A DNA stretch of 64,000 nt, taken from the NCBI GenBank assembly GCA_963921425.1, contig OY992836.1, forward strand, positions 22,175,889 to 22,239,888. The letters are read 5' to 3'. A model generated the notes under the pieces. The model was not told the origin of the DNA. It saw only the letters and a program-made list of their open reading frames with translations, and made no database searches. The stretch comes from Dryas octopetala. Lineage: Eukaryota; Streptophyta; Magnoliopsida; Rosales; Rosaceae. Position 1 is the stretch's first letter; each line of letters opens with the position of its first letter. The translations under genes were made by a program, and so were the position numbers. Positions 39,101 to 54,344 of this stretch are shown here, in pieces.

Positions 39101-42100
39101 TGCCATGCATAAAACATAAATTATGTAAAATAAGGATCAATAAATTAAGAGAAGAATAAAAACAAGAGATAATTAGACTTATATCCTTTAGAAAAACAGT
39201 TTTTAGATGGAAACCAGAGATGTTTTAAATTTTATAGAAAATCTTTTTAATTCATAATAATTTATAAGAAAATCCTTTTAATTCATAATAAAGTTTTTTT
39301 AATTTATAATAAAATCCTTTTAATTCATAATAAAGTCCTTCTCCGATTTGAAAGATATTTTCCCCTATTTGAAGGGTATTTCCCCTCCTAGGGTGTAGAG
39401 TGGGCTTTGCAAAGGCTGCATGTTAGGTTTTAACTTCGAGATTTTGGATGGACTTAGAGTTAAAACCTAATATAAAGCTGTCAAAAAAGAAAAATAAAAG
39501 GACTTAAGTAAAAACCCTAAATCACTACCGGTTTTAGTCTAAGAAATACTCATAAAATAGACTAAACTCTAAATCTCCCTAAAAATAATGAATAATATTG
39601 GAAATAATATGGCACTTGGATTGCTTATTGTGACATATTTTAGTTATATTGCATGACAAAGAAAAAAATAGATTTTTATCATTGTACCATTCTTGATATC
39701 TAATAAGAATATTCAACGTCATCAGGTTCAATCTCTCACTCATGGAGTGCAACTTTTCATTACGAAAGACCAAATTTGTGGTGTACGGGTGACACCAAAG
39801 ACAAGTTGGTCTTCAATTGCTAATTGACGGACCCAACAATAAAAGAAAAGGTGCATTAATTTTAATTATTAAATTTTAATAATTTTTTAGTTTAAGTATT
39901 AAAATTAAATAATATTTTAAATTAAGTGTTATTTGAAATGTCAAACAAAATAATAAAGTAAAAGGTATTAAAATTTACAAATATTACATCACATGCCACT
40001 ACAATAAAAAAATAATAATAAATTATATCACAAATATTATATTAATTTATATTATATTGTATTAAAAAAAAAATCAATCTAGTCACAACTTAACTGTGAC
40101 TGTCTTGGTAAATTGAAAGAGACAACTCACATCACTATACTATGTATCATTTTGAGTAAAAATATTGTTTTGACCTCTATTTATACTATATTGTAGTATA
40201 TTTCTCTAAAAAAAATTTAATTAAGTCACAACTTAACTGTAACTGTCTCACAACTTAGATGTGACTGTCATTCAATCACAACTAAATTTGAAGTTGTGAG
40301 TGTCGTACAGTCACAACTAATTGTAAAGTTGAGACTACATTAACAAATTTTCAAGATAATATAAATGTCTCAAGGGCAATTTTGTTAAAACCTTATAAAT
40401 TTTACTAACACTCATTATATGTGGGTCAAAGACAAAAATATCAAATGGAAAAGGCTCAAATCAAATGGGCCAACATATTTGTAACATAATCTAAAAAACT
40501 ACATTTAAATTTGGTAGTTCAATTGAAATATTATATGGTCTTCATGCTATACTAAAAAATTATTGAGATTTGGTATTTAATCCTAATTTTCTATTAAATA
40601 TTTGCTTAATAAAAGACAAATAATATTTATAAATTCAAAGAATGTGAATGAGCAAGAAAAAATTTAAATTGACACAACCATGCATTCTGTTTAAAAAAAA
40701 TGTAATACAACAACCAACAAGCATATTTCATTTTGTTATAATGGATGATGATAAGAATCATAAGATATCCTAATAAAAGATAAAAGAAAAGCACGTACGG
40801 AAAAATAAAACCAAGCTAGGAATATACGTACCTTCCTATTAATGATATATGTAAAATCAACATTGTTTCGGAGATGGAGATGGAGATGCTTCAGTTGCTG
40901 AGTACGTTCAGTATTTAATTGATAGATAATATCATTAACACCCTCTGCCCCATCCAAGTACAAATCTTCACATCTCTGCAACAGCATTTTTAGACCAGAT
41001 TGGTCTAATTCATTGATTGTCGTAGTGAGCTTGAGTTGTAGTGTATTGAAGATCGTTTCTTCCTTAGGAACCTGTTTCCCCACATCTCCAATAAAGATTT
41101 GGTATCTTTCTAACCTATCGGAGAACAAGTCTGCTGGAAGAATGCTAGCATCTGGAATACATATTTCTAAGTTGGTTAGCTGAGACAAGTGCTTCAGCTC
41201 TAAAAGGCTAGCATTACTTCTCTCACCATTGACTCCTTCAGCCTCCCATTTGTTAAAACTGTTTCTCATCCTCAAGTCTTCTAGTCTTTTCAAGCTTGAT
41301 ATAACATTAGGTGAAATCACTTCAAGTTTAAGGCAATTAGACAAATCCAACAACCGTAAATCAGTCAATTGCCCTATTTCTTTGGGCAACTTATCAACCT
41401 TGGAATTTACAAAGCTAAGAATTTGTAAGTTTGTTAGTTGTCCAACTAGAGTTATGTCTCCCAAAAGGCATCCATCTAAACACAACGTCTGAAGATTCTT
41501 TAGAAACTGAAAAGATGAAGGCAGTGATGGAATACGGTGATTGGTTAAATCCAACACTCTGAGTTTTTTCATCCCCTTAAAAAAGTTGCACGGGATTCCC
41601 ATCAAGTCATCATTTTTCCTAGAGCAATAAAACATTTCTAGTTCAGGGCATTCAACAACTTCAGGAAGCCTGGGGATATTGCAGAAACGTAATGAGATCC
41701 TAGTGCACTTTTTAAAGAAATCATTATTTGGCCATTCTTTCAATTCCCCTCCATCGTCTGATAAGACGTGTTGATCTCTGACTGCAATTCGGTTAGCAAC
41801 ATCCCTCACAAGATCGTGCATTCTGACACGCGTATCATCAACTTCCAGCAATAGACAAGAATCTTTAAGTTTTTCAATCAGTGAATGCAACAAATTCCGT
41901 GATTCTTCCACTGTATGTACATTCTTAAACAAACCCAAACCCATACCATATTTCAACAAGTCTGGCAAATAATTAGAGTTCCCCCCTGGAGCACTAATTC
42001 CACAAAGCAAGAACAATGGCTTAAGCTCCTTATCATCCAATTGGTCGTAACTCCACTCTAGAGTCAAGTATGCTTTTTTTGTCAATTCCTCTTCTTTGTC

Positions 42101-43213
42101 AAACCCTCTTAGGCGTCTCAGGGCATCTTTCCATGCATCCAATTTACTTCTTTTCAAAGCCCTTGCAACTGTGACAACTAAAACTGGCAAACCTCCACAT
42201 TTTTTGGATACTTTGGTTGCTACTTGTCGTATAGCAGGATCCTTAACAACATCCCCTGACATCTTCTCAAATAAACGCCAAGTTTCTTCTTCGTCTAAAA
42301 GATTCAGCGAAAACTCTTTTTGCGTATCCATAGAAGAGGATAATACAATTCGACTTCTAGATGTCAACAATATTTTACAAGTTTCGACATGAGGAAGTCC
42401 CACAGCCTCCAAATCAATTGTTTCCCAAATATCATCCAGAATTACAAGAACCTTCTTGTCTTTGATCCTATCACATAGACGACGTCCTCTTTCAATTATG
42501 CTCGCATTTTCAACAAAGTTCATACCTAACTGTTGAGCAATTTCTTTTTGAATTCTTTCCAGGTCCAGATTTTTTTTCACATCTAAAACCATGACCACAT
42601 CATCAAATAACTTTGTATCTTTTGTTGCTTGCCGATAAACTTGTTTGACAAGTGTGGTCTTGCCCACACCCCCAATTCCGTACAACCCAATTATATCGGC
42701 AGTAGGATTTCTCAATTCATCCATGATTTCCTTCAAAATTGAATCCCTTGAATTAAAGGCCTCGTAATCTCTGGTGGATGTGGCACATACCTCTTGTGGG
42801 CGAACATCATATGAAACCCTTGTAAAATCTTTCTTTCCATAGAGGTCAACAACCTCCTGCACCAATTTGGTTGATTTCCTGCTTAGCTGGTGACGGAGCT
42901 TCGGATTAGGACAAAACCCATAGAGACACTTCATCTTTCCTTGGCGTTCATCTGCCAAGATTTCGTTTGCCTGCCCAGTGATCTTATCCACATCTGCCAG
43001 CCAGTTGTTGACGTAGGTTTCGATTGTTCGTCCTTTGTCTTTTTCTTCAACAACCTTATGATGCACACTCTCTCTGGCAGCACCTAAGTCGCGCACTTGA
43101 GTCTTTAGATTTTGAAGGTTTCTTTTGCAGTGATATAGATAACCCACTTGGCGTCCAAGGGGTTCAAGTGCGTAGTCCACAACTTTTCCAACAATTTGAG
43201 AAAGAATATCCAT
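36192..43213 (-). CDS. CC-NBS-LRR disease resistance protein (RPS2/At4g27190-type)
   Basis: An intracellular immune receptor. Four coding exons: 40832-43213, 38447-38863, 37786-38343 and 36192-37067, all phase 0, 1,410 residues. The start is ATG at 43213; apparent coding sequence above it ends in a leader intron. A coiled-coil-type N-terminus is followed by a complete NB-ARC: P-loop GIGGVGKTT (179-187), kinase-2 VLVILDDIW (255-263), RNBS-B ILLTSRSR (281-288), GLPL as CGGLPV (339-344) and MHD at 465-467. The leucine-rich repeats run from about residue 500 to 1370, with separate exons for the later repeats. The tail is strongly acidic (AEDDYYLDRFARCDNDDYHD). All switch motifs are intact and no stop interrupts it, so it is probably functional. 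Confidence 0.93.
39012..39340. repeat. C-tract and ~27-bp AT-rich repeats in NLR intron 1
   Basis: Intron 1 (38864-40831) holds a CCCCCTCCCCCC-type tract at about 39012-39036. About four degenerate copies of a CCTTTTAATTCATAATAA unit lie at 39235-39340. Confidence 0.75.
40075..40335. repeat. Cluster of TCACAACTTA / TGTGACTGTC motifs in NLR intron 1
   Basis: The ten-base motif TCACAACTTA recurs at about 40083, 40215 and 40248. It is followed by ACTGTGACTGTC, ACTGTAACTGTC and GATGTGACTGTC, and a related CAGTCACAACTAA lies at 40308. Similar GTCACAGTTGTGACT motifs occur at 61290-61360 inside the Mutator-like element, so both may be pieces of one MITE family. Confidence 0.5.
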
Positions 43214-43690
43214 GTCTGTTGAATATAAACCGAATCCGATATGATTATTTATACGAGAACAACAACGAAACTGCAATGAGAATCAGATTCAACTCAAAGG
43301 ACAAATAACTAAATTAAAAGAAGGAAGCCAGACGAGGACCCAATCAAAAACAGAGGAGGGGCATGAAGGTTGATATATAATTAAATCTCAGATTTTGGAT
43401 CGAATCTCGACTTGTCAAGGTCTGGAAGTATTTGGGATCGTTTCAGTTTACAAAGTCTCTTGTTGTGGTACAAGATGTGTAGGATTGAATTCACCATGGT
43501 TTGGGAAATTTGGAAGTCTTCTACTTGTTTGGTGTAGGGGATGAGGTTACGAGTACTAAAATAAAAATAAAAACAGAACAAATAAAGAACGTACCTTATC
43601 TCTTTTGGTTATGAATGAAGCTAGTTGCTCTTCGAAATCCTTCGCTTTTCAGAACACCGGAGTACAAATATAATCACTGTACATGAGGGT
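43214..43690 (-). promoter_or_regulatory. NLR leader: 5' UTR exons, leader intron and nearest promoter copy (A)
   Basis: On the minus strand a leader exon ends at 43595 with donor AAG|GTACGTTC. An acceptor TTCTCATTGCAG lies at 43269-43280, giving a second leader exon 43214-43268 that joins the ATG at 43213. The upstream leader exon starts near the CCGGAGTAC block at 43652-43660. Similar blocks with the same donor occur at 44064 and 46550. Confidence 0.65.
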
Positions 43691-44063
43691 AAGCTTATTA
43701 GCTTCAAGAAGTAAGACTAGACAGACTCCAGAGATTGTATGTAATTTTTATTTTCTTAAGGTTGTTTTGGAAACAATTGCAAGGTGAAAGCAAAACAAGG
43801 TGAAAATAGCAGAATCCAATAAAGGTAAATAAGAAAAAAAAAAAAAAAAAGACTACAGCAGGATTAGATGCAGTTTTATTCAAATAGATATGTTCCTCAA
43901 CGGTTGATGCTTCAGATGCATGCACACCCTATTTTTATGTCTTTATTGAAACTTCTATGACACTGGGCTTAGAAAAAGTTCATTGAGTGGGATGAGGTAA
44001 TCCAAGTAACAAAAAGAAAAACAGAACAAATGAAACGAAAGAAGGAAATAATAAAGGACGTAC

Positions 44064-44170
44064 CTTATCTCCGTTGGTTATGAGTTATGACTGATGAATG
44101 ATTCGAATGAAGCCAGTTGCTCTTTAAATTCCTTCCCTTAGAACACTGGAGTACGGATACAGACTAAGCT
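44064..44170 (-). repeat. NLR leader exon/promoter copy B
   Basis: A diverged copy of the NLR leader exon. It keeps the donor (AGATAAG|GTACGT at 44062-44070 on the minus strand), TGAAGCCAGTTGCTCTT, CTTAGAACACTGGAGTACGG and ACAGACTAAGCTTAAA. It could serve as an alternative upstream promoter. Confidence 0.8.
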
Positions 44171-45234
44171 TAAACAACGTTAGAGGGTATATATATATAT
44201 ATAATATATATATTTTTTTTCTTATAAGGTTCTTTGGGAAACAATTGCAAAGTAAAAGCAGAAAGAAGGTGAGAATAATAACACAATGAAATCAAGGGAC
44301 AAACGAAAACCAGGAAATCTAAAGGTGTATGCTTCAAACGCAATAGGTGTTTTTTTTTTCTTTTGTGTTTTTGTGTTTTTGGTTTGCCATTTCAATTTGA
44401 GAACTAGCACTAAGCAAAGTAAAAGCAAAAGAAGGTTGGTTGGTGCAACGATGACAGAGCAATTCAACAGAGCAAAATGCGATGGTACGGGAACTGTTAC
44501 TATGCGCCTTAATTGGCGTATATCACAGAATATATGATGAGTAGAATAGGAAATTGAATGCGACAGTCAACGTAGGAATAGTGAAAAATGGGTGACAGAA
44601 CGAAACAGGTAATTAGCACATGGAAGACAAATAAGCCAAACTCTGTATAATTAAAAAAAGTGAATTGACTCACTGTTCACATGCTTGTCCATTTTCCGGC
44701 CTTTGATGCCTTTTCTTAATGATTGGGTAGTTTTCATTTGGTAAACAATGACTTCAGTAGTTGACCTCAACTTCCAAGTTGTCAAGCACTGTTACATTGG
44801 CATCTAATTTACAAGTTTATCAATTTAATTAGTAATGACTACTGGTGTAGTTTTTCGTTATTTAGTATTCAATGACTTGAGTAGTAGTAGTTAAGATTGA
44901 GCCTTCATTACACATAATCACATGCACTTTAATTAATAAAAAGGACTGGAAGCATGTGTATTATTTTGTTTAATTAAGCTTAACTTTTAAAGTCGTTGTG
45001 GATGACGAAGTTCTCTCCTTATTTGCTTGCTAGTTGCTACCTAATCATCTTGACATCTTCTCACCACTAGCTTCTTTCTAGTTCATTATGCATTATAGAT
45101 ATTAGTAGTATTTAATATGATGGCCCCTTGTTAGTTGTTAATTAATCTCTCAATAGAATTCAGAATTAGCAACCTTAGGTCCTTAACCATGGTTTTCCTC
45201 ATGACTCACACAGTTGTATTAAAGATATATCAAT

Positions 45235-45303
45235 GACGGGCCCAAAAAATTAGTCTGGGGCTCGAAAACTGGCTTAGGACACCCTCAGTTACAAAAACAA
45301 AAA
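45235..45303 (+). mobile_element. 69-bp retroposed fragment with A-rich tail and 14-bp target duplication
   Basis: AAAGATATATCAAT flanks the insert on both sides (45221-45234 and 45304-45317). The insert starts GACGGGCCCAAAAAATTAG and ends ACAAAAACAAAAAA. The paralogous block at 49438-49456 has the same target only once (TAAAGATATATCAAAGAAAC), an empty site. This is the hallmark of target-primed insertion by a truncated LINE or SINE-like RNA. Confidence 0.75.
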
Positions 45304-45629
45304 AAAGATATATCAATAAAACCTATTGTCACTGTTTACATATATATAGATCACATGTTGCTTCTTAATTTACAAATCCTATTAATTAAGAAAAGAGATG
45401 AAGATACGCTCTTAAGAGTTGTCAAGTCATAAGTCCTCGTTCATGGTTGAGTGAGGAAATAACACTTGGTAAGCTTGTATAGCCATTGTTATAAAAAATA
45501 GACATTCGGATTGTTGAAATTCTATATGGAGTGGGTCCCATTAAAACGTTTGTCAAAATTTGTGTTAAAAATATGATGTCATGCATTTTTCTCCATACAT
45601 AAAAAAGCTAAAAGGTTTTAAAGTACTTA

Positions 45630-45902
45630 GGAGGGTGTCCTCAACTCAAATTTTAATGGATTTTAAAATTCATAGAATCCATCAAAATCCAAGGGAATTG
45701 GCTAGAATTCTCATGGAATTTGTTATGTGTAAAAATTCTATCCAAATCTATCTAAATCTATTAAAATCTTTCATTTAATGAAATTCATGACTTTTTTAGG
45801 ACACTTATATTTCATTGAAATCCATTAAAATCTGAGTTGGGGACACCTAAATTTTATTGGACTTTTAAAATCCAATAAAATCCAAGTTGGGGACACCCTC
45901 CT
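45630..45902. mobile_element. Foldback MITE with GGAGGGTGTCC ends
   Basis: GGAGGGTGTCCTCAACTC at 45630 is matched by GTTGGGGACACCCTCC ending at about 45901. Each end is next to a TA dinucleotide, as in Tc1/mariner-type MITEs. The interior and the right flank to 46085 contain more degenerate copies of the AAAATCNRAGTTGGGGACACC unit. Confidence 0.65.
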
Positions 45903-46549
45903 AAAATTCATCACTTAATGAAATTCATGAGTTTTTTAGGACAGTTGGATTTCATTGGAATCTATTAAAATCTGAGTTGGGAACACCTTGATTTATTTGG
46001 AATCTATTAAAATCCTAATCGAGGACACTTAGATTTCATTAGACTTTTAAAATCTATTAAAATTCAAGTTGGAAACACCCCCTTTAGTTCGTACAGCTGA
46101 AATGTCGTCATTTGCATTCCTTAACTTATGTATTTTGTAATCCCACAAAAATCCCACAAAAGAAAAAAGTTTTATATAAAAAATCTATAAAAGTATTGCT
46201 CAAAATGTTAAATATATATGTAAAGAAAAGTCCGTAGTGACAAACTGACAAAACCCAAATTTAAACAAATAAGCCCAAATCGTAAGAAAAAAAAAAAACG
46301 ATTATAAAAACCGATTCAACTAATTATGTAAAACTAAACAATTTATTGGATTCAAGTTGGATTGTATTGTAAATAAGAAAGAAAAGAAAACGACTACAGC
46401 AGGATTAGATCGATGCAGTTTTATTCAAATAGATATGTTCCTAACCGGATCAACACTATGACACTACGCTTAGAAAAAGTTCAAAAAGAAATAAAAAACA
46501 GAGCAATTGAAATGAAAGAAGGAAATTATAAGGGACGTACGTCACGTAC

Positions 46550-46640
46550 CTTATCTCCTTTGGTTATGACTGATGAATGAAGCCAATTGCTCTTAAAATT
46601 CCTTCCCTTAGAACACTGGAGTACGGATACAGACTAAGCT
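46550..46640 (-). repeat. NLR leader exon/promoter copy C
   Basis: Third copy of the NLR leader exon, within duplication copy 2. The donor is again AGATAAG|GTACGT (minus strand, edge at 46550). TTGCTCTTAAAATTCCTTCC and AACACTGGAGTACGGATACA match copy B almost base for base. No coding NLR sequence follows it. Confidence 0.8.
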
Positions 46641-47971
46641 TAAAGAACGTACAGAGGGTATGTAATTTCTTTTTTCATCTTATAAGGTTCTTTCGGAAAC
46701 AATTGTGACGAAAAACAGGAAATCTAAAGGTGTATGCTACGCAATATGTATATATATATATATATATATATTTTTCCTTTGTGTTTTTGTGTTTTTGGTT
46801 GGCTTTGTCAATTTGAGAACTAAACTAAGAGTGTAAGACTAAGCAAAGCAAAAGCAAAAGAAGGTTGGTTAACGAAGAAAGTGCAAGTGTGCAGGGAAAC
46901 TCAAATCAGAAGGCAAATGAAAACAATGAAACAGAGCAAATGCGATGGTAGGGGAGCTGTTATTATGCACCTTAATTGGCTTATATCACAGAATATGTGA
47001 TGAGTGAGTATGAGATATTGATTGCGATAGAGTCAACGTAGGAATAGTGAAAAATGGGTGACAGCATGAAACAGGTAATTAGCACCATGGAAGACAAATG
47101 AGCCAAACTCTGTTTACTTAAAAAAAAGTGACATTGGCATCTGAAATGGAAGTTTATCAATTTAATTAGTAATGACTACTGGTGTAGTTTTTCTTTAATT
47201 AGTATTCAATGACTTGAGTAGTCGTAGTTAAGATTGAGCCTTCATTACACATGATCACATGCACTTTAATTAATAAAAATGACTGAAAACATGTGTATTA
47301 TTTTGTTCAATTAAGCTTATCTTTTAAAGTCGTTGTACGTGGACGACAAAATTCTCTCCTTAATTTACTTGCTAGTTGCTACCTAATCATCTTGACATCT
47401 TCCCACCACTAGCTTCTTTCTACTTAATTATACATTTTAAATATTAATATTATTTAATATGAAGGCCCCTTGTAGTTGTTAATAAATCTCCTAATACGAT
47501 CCAAAGTGAATATTAACAGTAGTAAAGCTAGCTTGCTTCTTCGATTATATATTTCCTTGCAAAAAACCTTGAGTCATTTTATGTGTTTCCTCACTGCAAG
47601 TCTGCAAGCAAAGCTAATCGATCAGCCAAGACTTTGCAACAAATTAAACATAGACACAAGTCACACAATCAACTAATAATTAAGAGAACAATCGGATATA
47701 GAAACCTCCCAAGTCCCAACGTAGAGCATGCAAAAAACAAACTCAACTAAACACAACTAAGGGCAGGAAGAAACAACCCAGTTAACAGATGAAGATTCAT
47801 TGGCCGAAAAAATAAGAAACAGATGAAGATTTCAAATTCAAACACCAAGCAGAGAGACATCCCGGAACCAACCACCAAACCCAGACCAGAGCACCAGCAG
47901 GACCAAAGCCAAGCACAGTAGCACATCCAAGAGAGCTCCAAAGCCTCCAATAAAAATCACACCTATTCTTC

Positions 47972-48006
<35 letters not shown>

Positions 48007-48153
48007 GTGTGGCTATTAGAAAGAAGGGAATATATGTCTGTTGAATATAAAGCAAATATTCTTAACAAAGGTTAAGGTTAAGTGAATTTTAATCCATTAG
48101 TTCAATTTCGTGCAATAAAATTGCATTGAACACCACTATTGTGAATGTTCTTA

Positions 48154-48571
48154 AGACTCGTTTGGTTAGCGAAATTGATTTCTTGAAATTCTTTTTCCTG
48201 TGTTTGGTAATCCTGAAAAAGTAAATTAGAAATTATCTTTTTATTTCAATTTTTATGTTTGAGTTGTGTATGAGTTGGAAATGAAAAATGTCAGTTTTCT
48301 AAATATACCATAATTTATTATTTATTTAAAGAATGACAATAGAGATGATATTTTAAAATAATAGTAGAGTTAGTTTTGTAAAAAAAAAAAAAAAGCAATA
48401 AATGTTTTCCGAAAACAAAACCCAAGTTGGAGCAAGGGTTTCATTTTCCCCCTAATAAGGGCATCAGATTTTCTTAAGTCAGGAATTGATTTCTCTTTCA
48501 TGTATTTACCAAATGTGAGAATGTAATTGATTTTTCATTCTCGAATCTCTAAAATTTAAACTAAACGGACT
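48154..48571. mobile_element. MITE-like unit with CGTTTGG ends
   Basis: GACTCGTTTGGTTAGCGAAA on the left pairs with inverted GAGTCCGTTTAGTTTAAATT on the right. The interior also has loosely inverted AGAAATTGATTT-like motifs. The target duplication is unclear (TAA against TTA). Confidence 0.55.
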
Positions 48572-48924
48572 CTTATAGTGTTAAACAAAGGCCCAAAGGC
48601 AATGGATAAACAAAGCCAAGCCCAAAGAAAGGCCAACTGCCACACCTAACGAAAATAGCAGGCTACCAAGATATCCACAAGGCAAAACAAGCAAAGGCCC
48701 AAAACAACTTATTGCCACACCTAAAACAAAAATAGCAGGCTTCTGAGTTCTAACTTCTAAATGGTACTACTACTCATCAGAAACCAAAGATTCTTCAATG
48801 TTCTTTAATTAATTACGTACCCAAGAGGCAATTCTGCTAAACTTGGAAGATATATAACCAAAAACAGCGTGCTTGATTTAATTCGAGAAATTCAAGTTTT
48901 TTTTTTTTCAAACGAGAAATTCAA

Positions 48925-49258
48925 GGGCCTGTTTGGTATTTTATTCAAAAACTATTTTTTGTTTTCAAAAACAAAAAAACAAGTTTTAGTCAAGAAAACG
49001 TGTTTGATAGACCATTTTTAAAAACAGTTTATAGAAAAAAAAATTTAAAAACATGTCTTTTTTTTAAAATGATAAAACATCATTTTTTTTTTACACTTCA
49101 TTTTTTTTTTAGATGTCATCATTTTTTAAATTTAAAAATTATTTTCAAATTTCATACCAAACTCATTTTTAAATTTGAAAAATTGATTTTGAAAACTCAC
49201 ATTAAAAAAAAAAATCTTAATTTTTGAAAAAAAAATTTGAGTAGGATACCAAACGGGA
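48925..49258. mobile_element. MITE-like unit with GTTTGGTA ends
   Basis: CCTGTTTGGTATTTTATTCA on the left pairs with inverted CCCGTTTGGTATCCTACTCA on the right. The interior is almost pure A/T runs arranged as inverted repeats. No clear target duplication. Confidence 0.65.
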
Positions 49259-49640
49259 AGTTTGTTGGATGAGGATTACAATAATAAATTAAATACTAAC
49301 CACAACAAAGAAAATATAAAAGTAGGTTATGAACTTACGTTGTTTCTAGAAGATGGAGAAGGGCCAGAAAAAACAACCCATAAGTAAACGACGTTAGCAA
49401 CCTTAACCATGGTTTTCCTCATGACTTGTACAGTTTTACTAAAGATATATCAAAGAAACCCATTATAATTAATTATAGGATATAGATCATGAGTTGCTTC
49501 TTAATTTAAAAATATTATTAATTAAGAAAAAGAGATGAAAGCTTTTAAGAGTTGTCAAGTCATATGTATTATGTGTCGTCATTCATGATCGAGTGAAGAA
49601 AAGAAATATAGCCATCCATCTATGACATAAAAGCGAAGAC

Positions 49641-50309
49641 ATTAGGGCCACCATATAGAATTAAAAATTCAAGCCAAAACATAAAAAAGATATAGGTAAC
49701 AAGAATTCCTCATTCCATTCTAATCCCTATTGTTTGGTAAGTGATTTGTCTTATTTTGTCAATTAAAATTAGATGCTTCATGAGCTTTAAATCAAGTGAC
49801 ATTGATAACAAAATAATAAATTTAAATTTAAATCTTATGATATGTAAAACAAAAAATATCTAAACAATAATTACATATTATCATCCTTCATATTGACCTT
49901 ATAAACGAACTTAACAAACTCTAACACTGTAATTACCCTAATGAAAAAACACCCCATTCAATGCATTAAAAGAGAAATAGAAAGAAAAAAAAAAAGTGAC
50001 GTATAGGCATACAATTTTGTTGCAGAATTTGGATAAATGGAAATAGAGTTTAGATCTGTTTGACCAGAAGGGCATAACACAATCAACAAACAACAGACAG
50101 AAAATCAACACAACACAAGCCATAAGTCCATTAATTCCACAAGTCCCGCAACTATTACTCTACAATCATTAACCATACATACATGATACATACATACACT
50201 GATACACATACTCCTTCATTTCTTTCTCTTTCGTTGTTGTTAGGGCTTGAGCTTCTCACTGCCATTACTATCAGCAACAACAAAATCAACCAAACCCAGA
50301 AAACCAGAA
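49641..50309. other. MPK6 promoter and 5' UTR region
   Basis: AT-rich up to about 50150. A pyrimidine-rich stretch (TTTCTTTCTCTTTCGTTGTT) at 50219-50238 is typical of a plant leader. No TATA box stands out. Confidence 0.5.
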
Positions 50310-53551
<3,242 letters not shown>

Positions 53552-54344
53552 GGAATCTTGCAATTTTATTCATGTGGGTTTTCAGGAGTGTGGTCTCTGT
53601 TTTCCATGTGTTTGGTGACCAGATTGATTTCTTCATGTAAATATGTTCCATCCAAAATTGGAATGTTCTAGATTGGAATTATTTATTTAACTGGAACAGT
53701 GATAATGATGTTTGTATCGGCTAGTTTGTTTTCTGTTGATTAAGTTATTGAATTGAACATACCACTGAAGGATTACTATTTCTTAAATACATTTCCTAAA
53801 ATTTGAAAGTCAATAAAGATTTATAGTCTCTATTCTTGTTTCATTTATCCACATTCATCATGCAGTTCACAATTTTCATTTTCCAAAAGTAAATTTGGCA
53901 TCCCTTTCAATCAAGATTGTATTTCAGTCTGTGTACGACAAAGATGGGTTTGTACTAAAACTTATTGTAGGAAAACTGGAAAACCAAAAGAGTATACATG
54001 TTACGATGACTACTGAGAAATTGCATCTTCAAATTGTTGCATGACCTCATTATTTAAAACCCAGAGAGTTATGAATATGTCTCCATTGATGCTCGTACAA
54101 GGTTTTTACAACACAGTTGCATCGATTCCTATCATACAAGTGATTATACTGAATGAGATGAATTAAACCAAACTACTCTACCGAAGGAAGTAAACCTCAT
54201 CAGTGATAAGGCAACTAAATATATCATATCATGCAGAGAAACAAAGGGATTCTTATAGGCAAAAAGAAAACAATAAAGAACAATCTCATCTCAAACTAAT
54301 CTCCTATTGTAGGAAGATACACAACAATAGGTCATATAACGCCA
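53552..54344. other. Convergent 3' flanks of MPK6 and the FAM133-like gene
   Basis: Non-coding. It should hold both 3' UTRs. An AATAAA-like CAATAAAG lies at 53812. No ORF worth naming. Confidence 0.5.

Larger units (their letters stand above)
43840..45500. repeat. Segmental duplication, copy 1
   Basis: Block shared with 46380-47490 and 49395-49640. Matching landmarks are GACTACAGCAGGATTAGAT (43850 and 46392), GTGAAAAATGGGTGACAG (44580 and 47048) and CTTGCTAGTTGCTACCTAAT (45025 and 47369). A further pair is AACCATGGTTTTCCTCATGA (45185 and 49405). It is non-coding apart from the leader-exon copy. Confidence 0.88.
47500..49390. other. Sequence unique to duplication copy 2
   Basis: Holds a segment (47700-47990) similar to the 3' flank of the NLR at 35300-35560, ending in a long T-run at 47980-48006, and two MITE-like units listed separately. 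48575-48900 is plain AT-rich sequence. No gene seen; it may be debris of a deleted NLR copy. Confidence 0.5.
46380..49640. repeat. Segmental duplication, copy 2 (interrupted)
   Basis: Second copy of the 43840-45500 block. Homology runs 46380-47490, stops, and resumes at about 49395-49640, so roughly 1.9 kb (47500-49390) has been inserted or retained only here. A (TA)n run lies at 46747-46770, where copy 1 has a T-run. Confidence 0.85.

Noticed and set aside
43214-43276. Longer NLR N-terminus starting upstream of MDILS
   Set aside because: The open frame above 43213 crosses a good acceptor (ATTGCAG at 43269-43275), so its first residues lie in a leader intron, and the family normally starts at the MDILS-type methionine.
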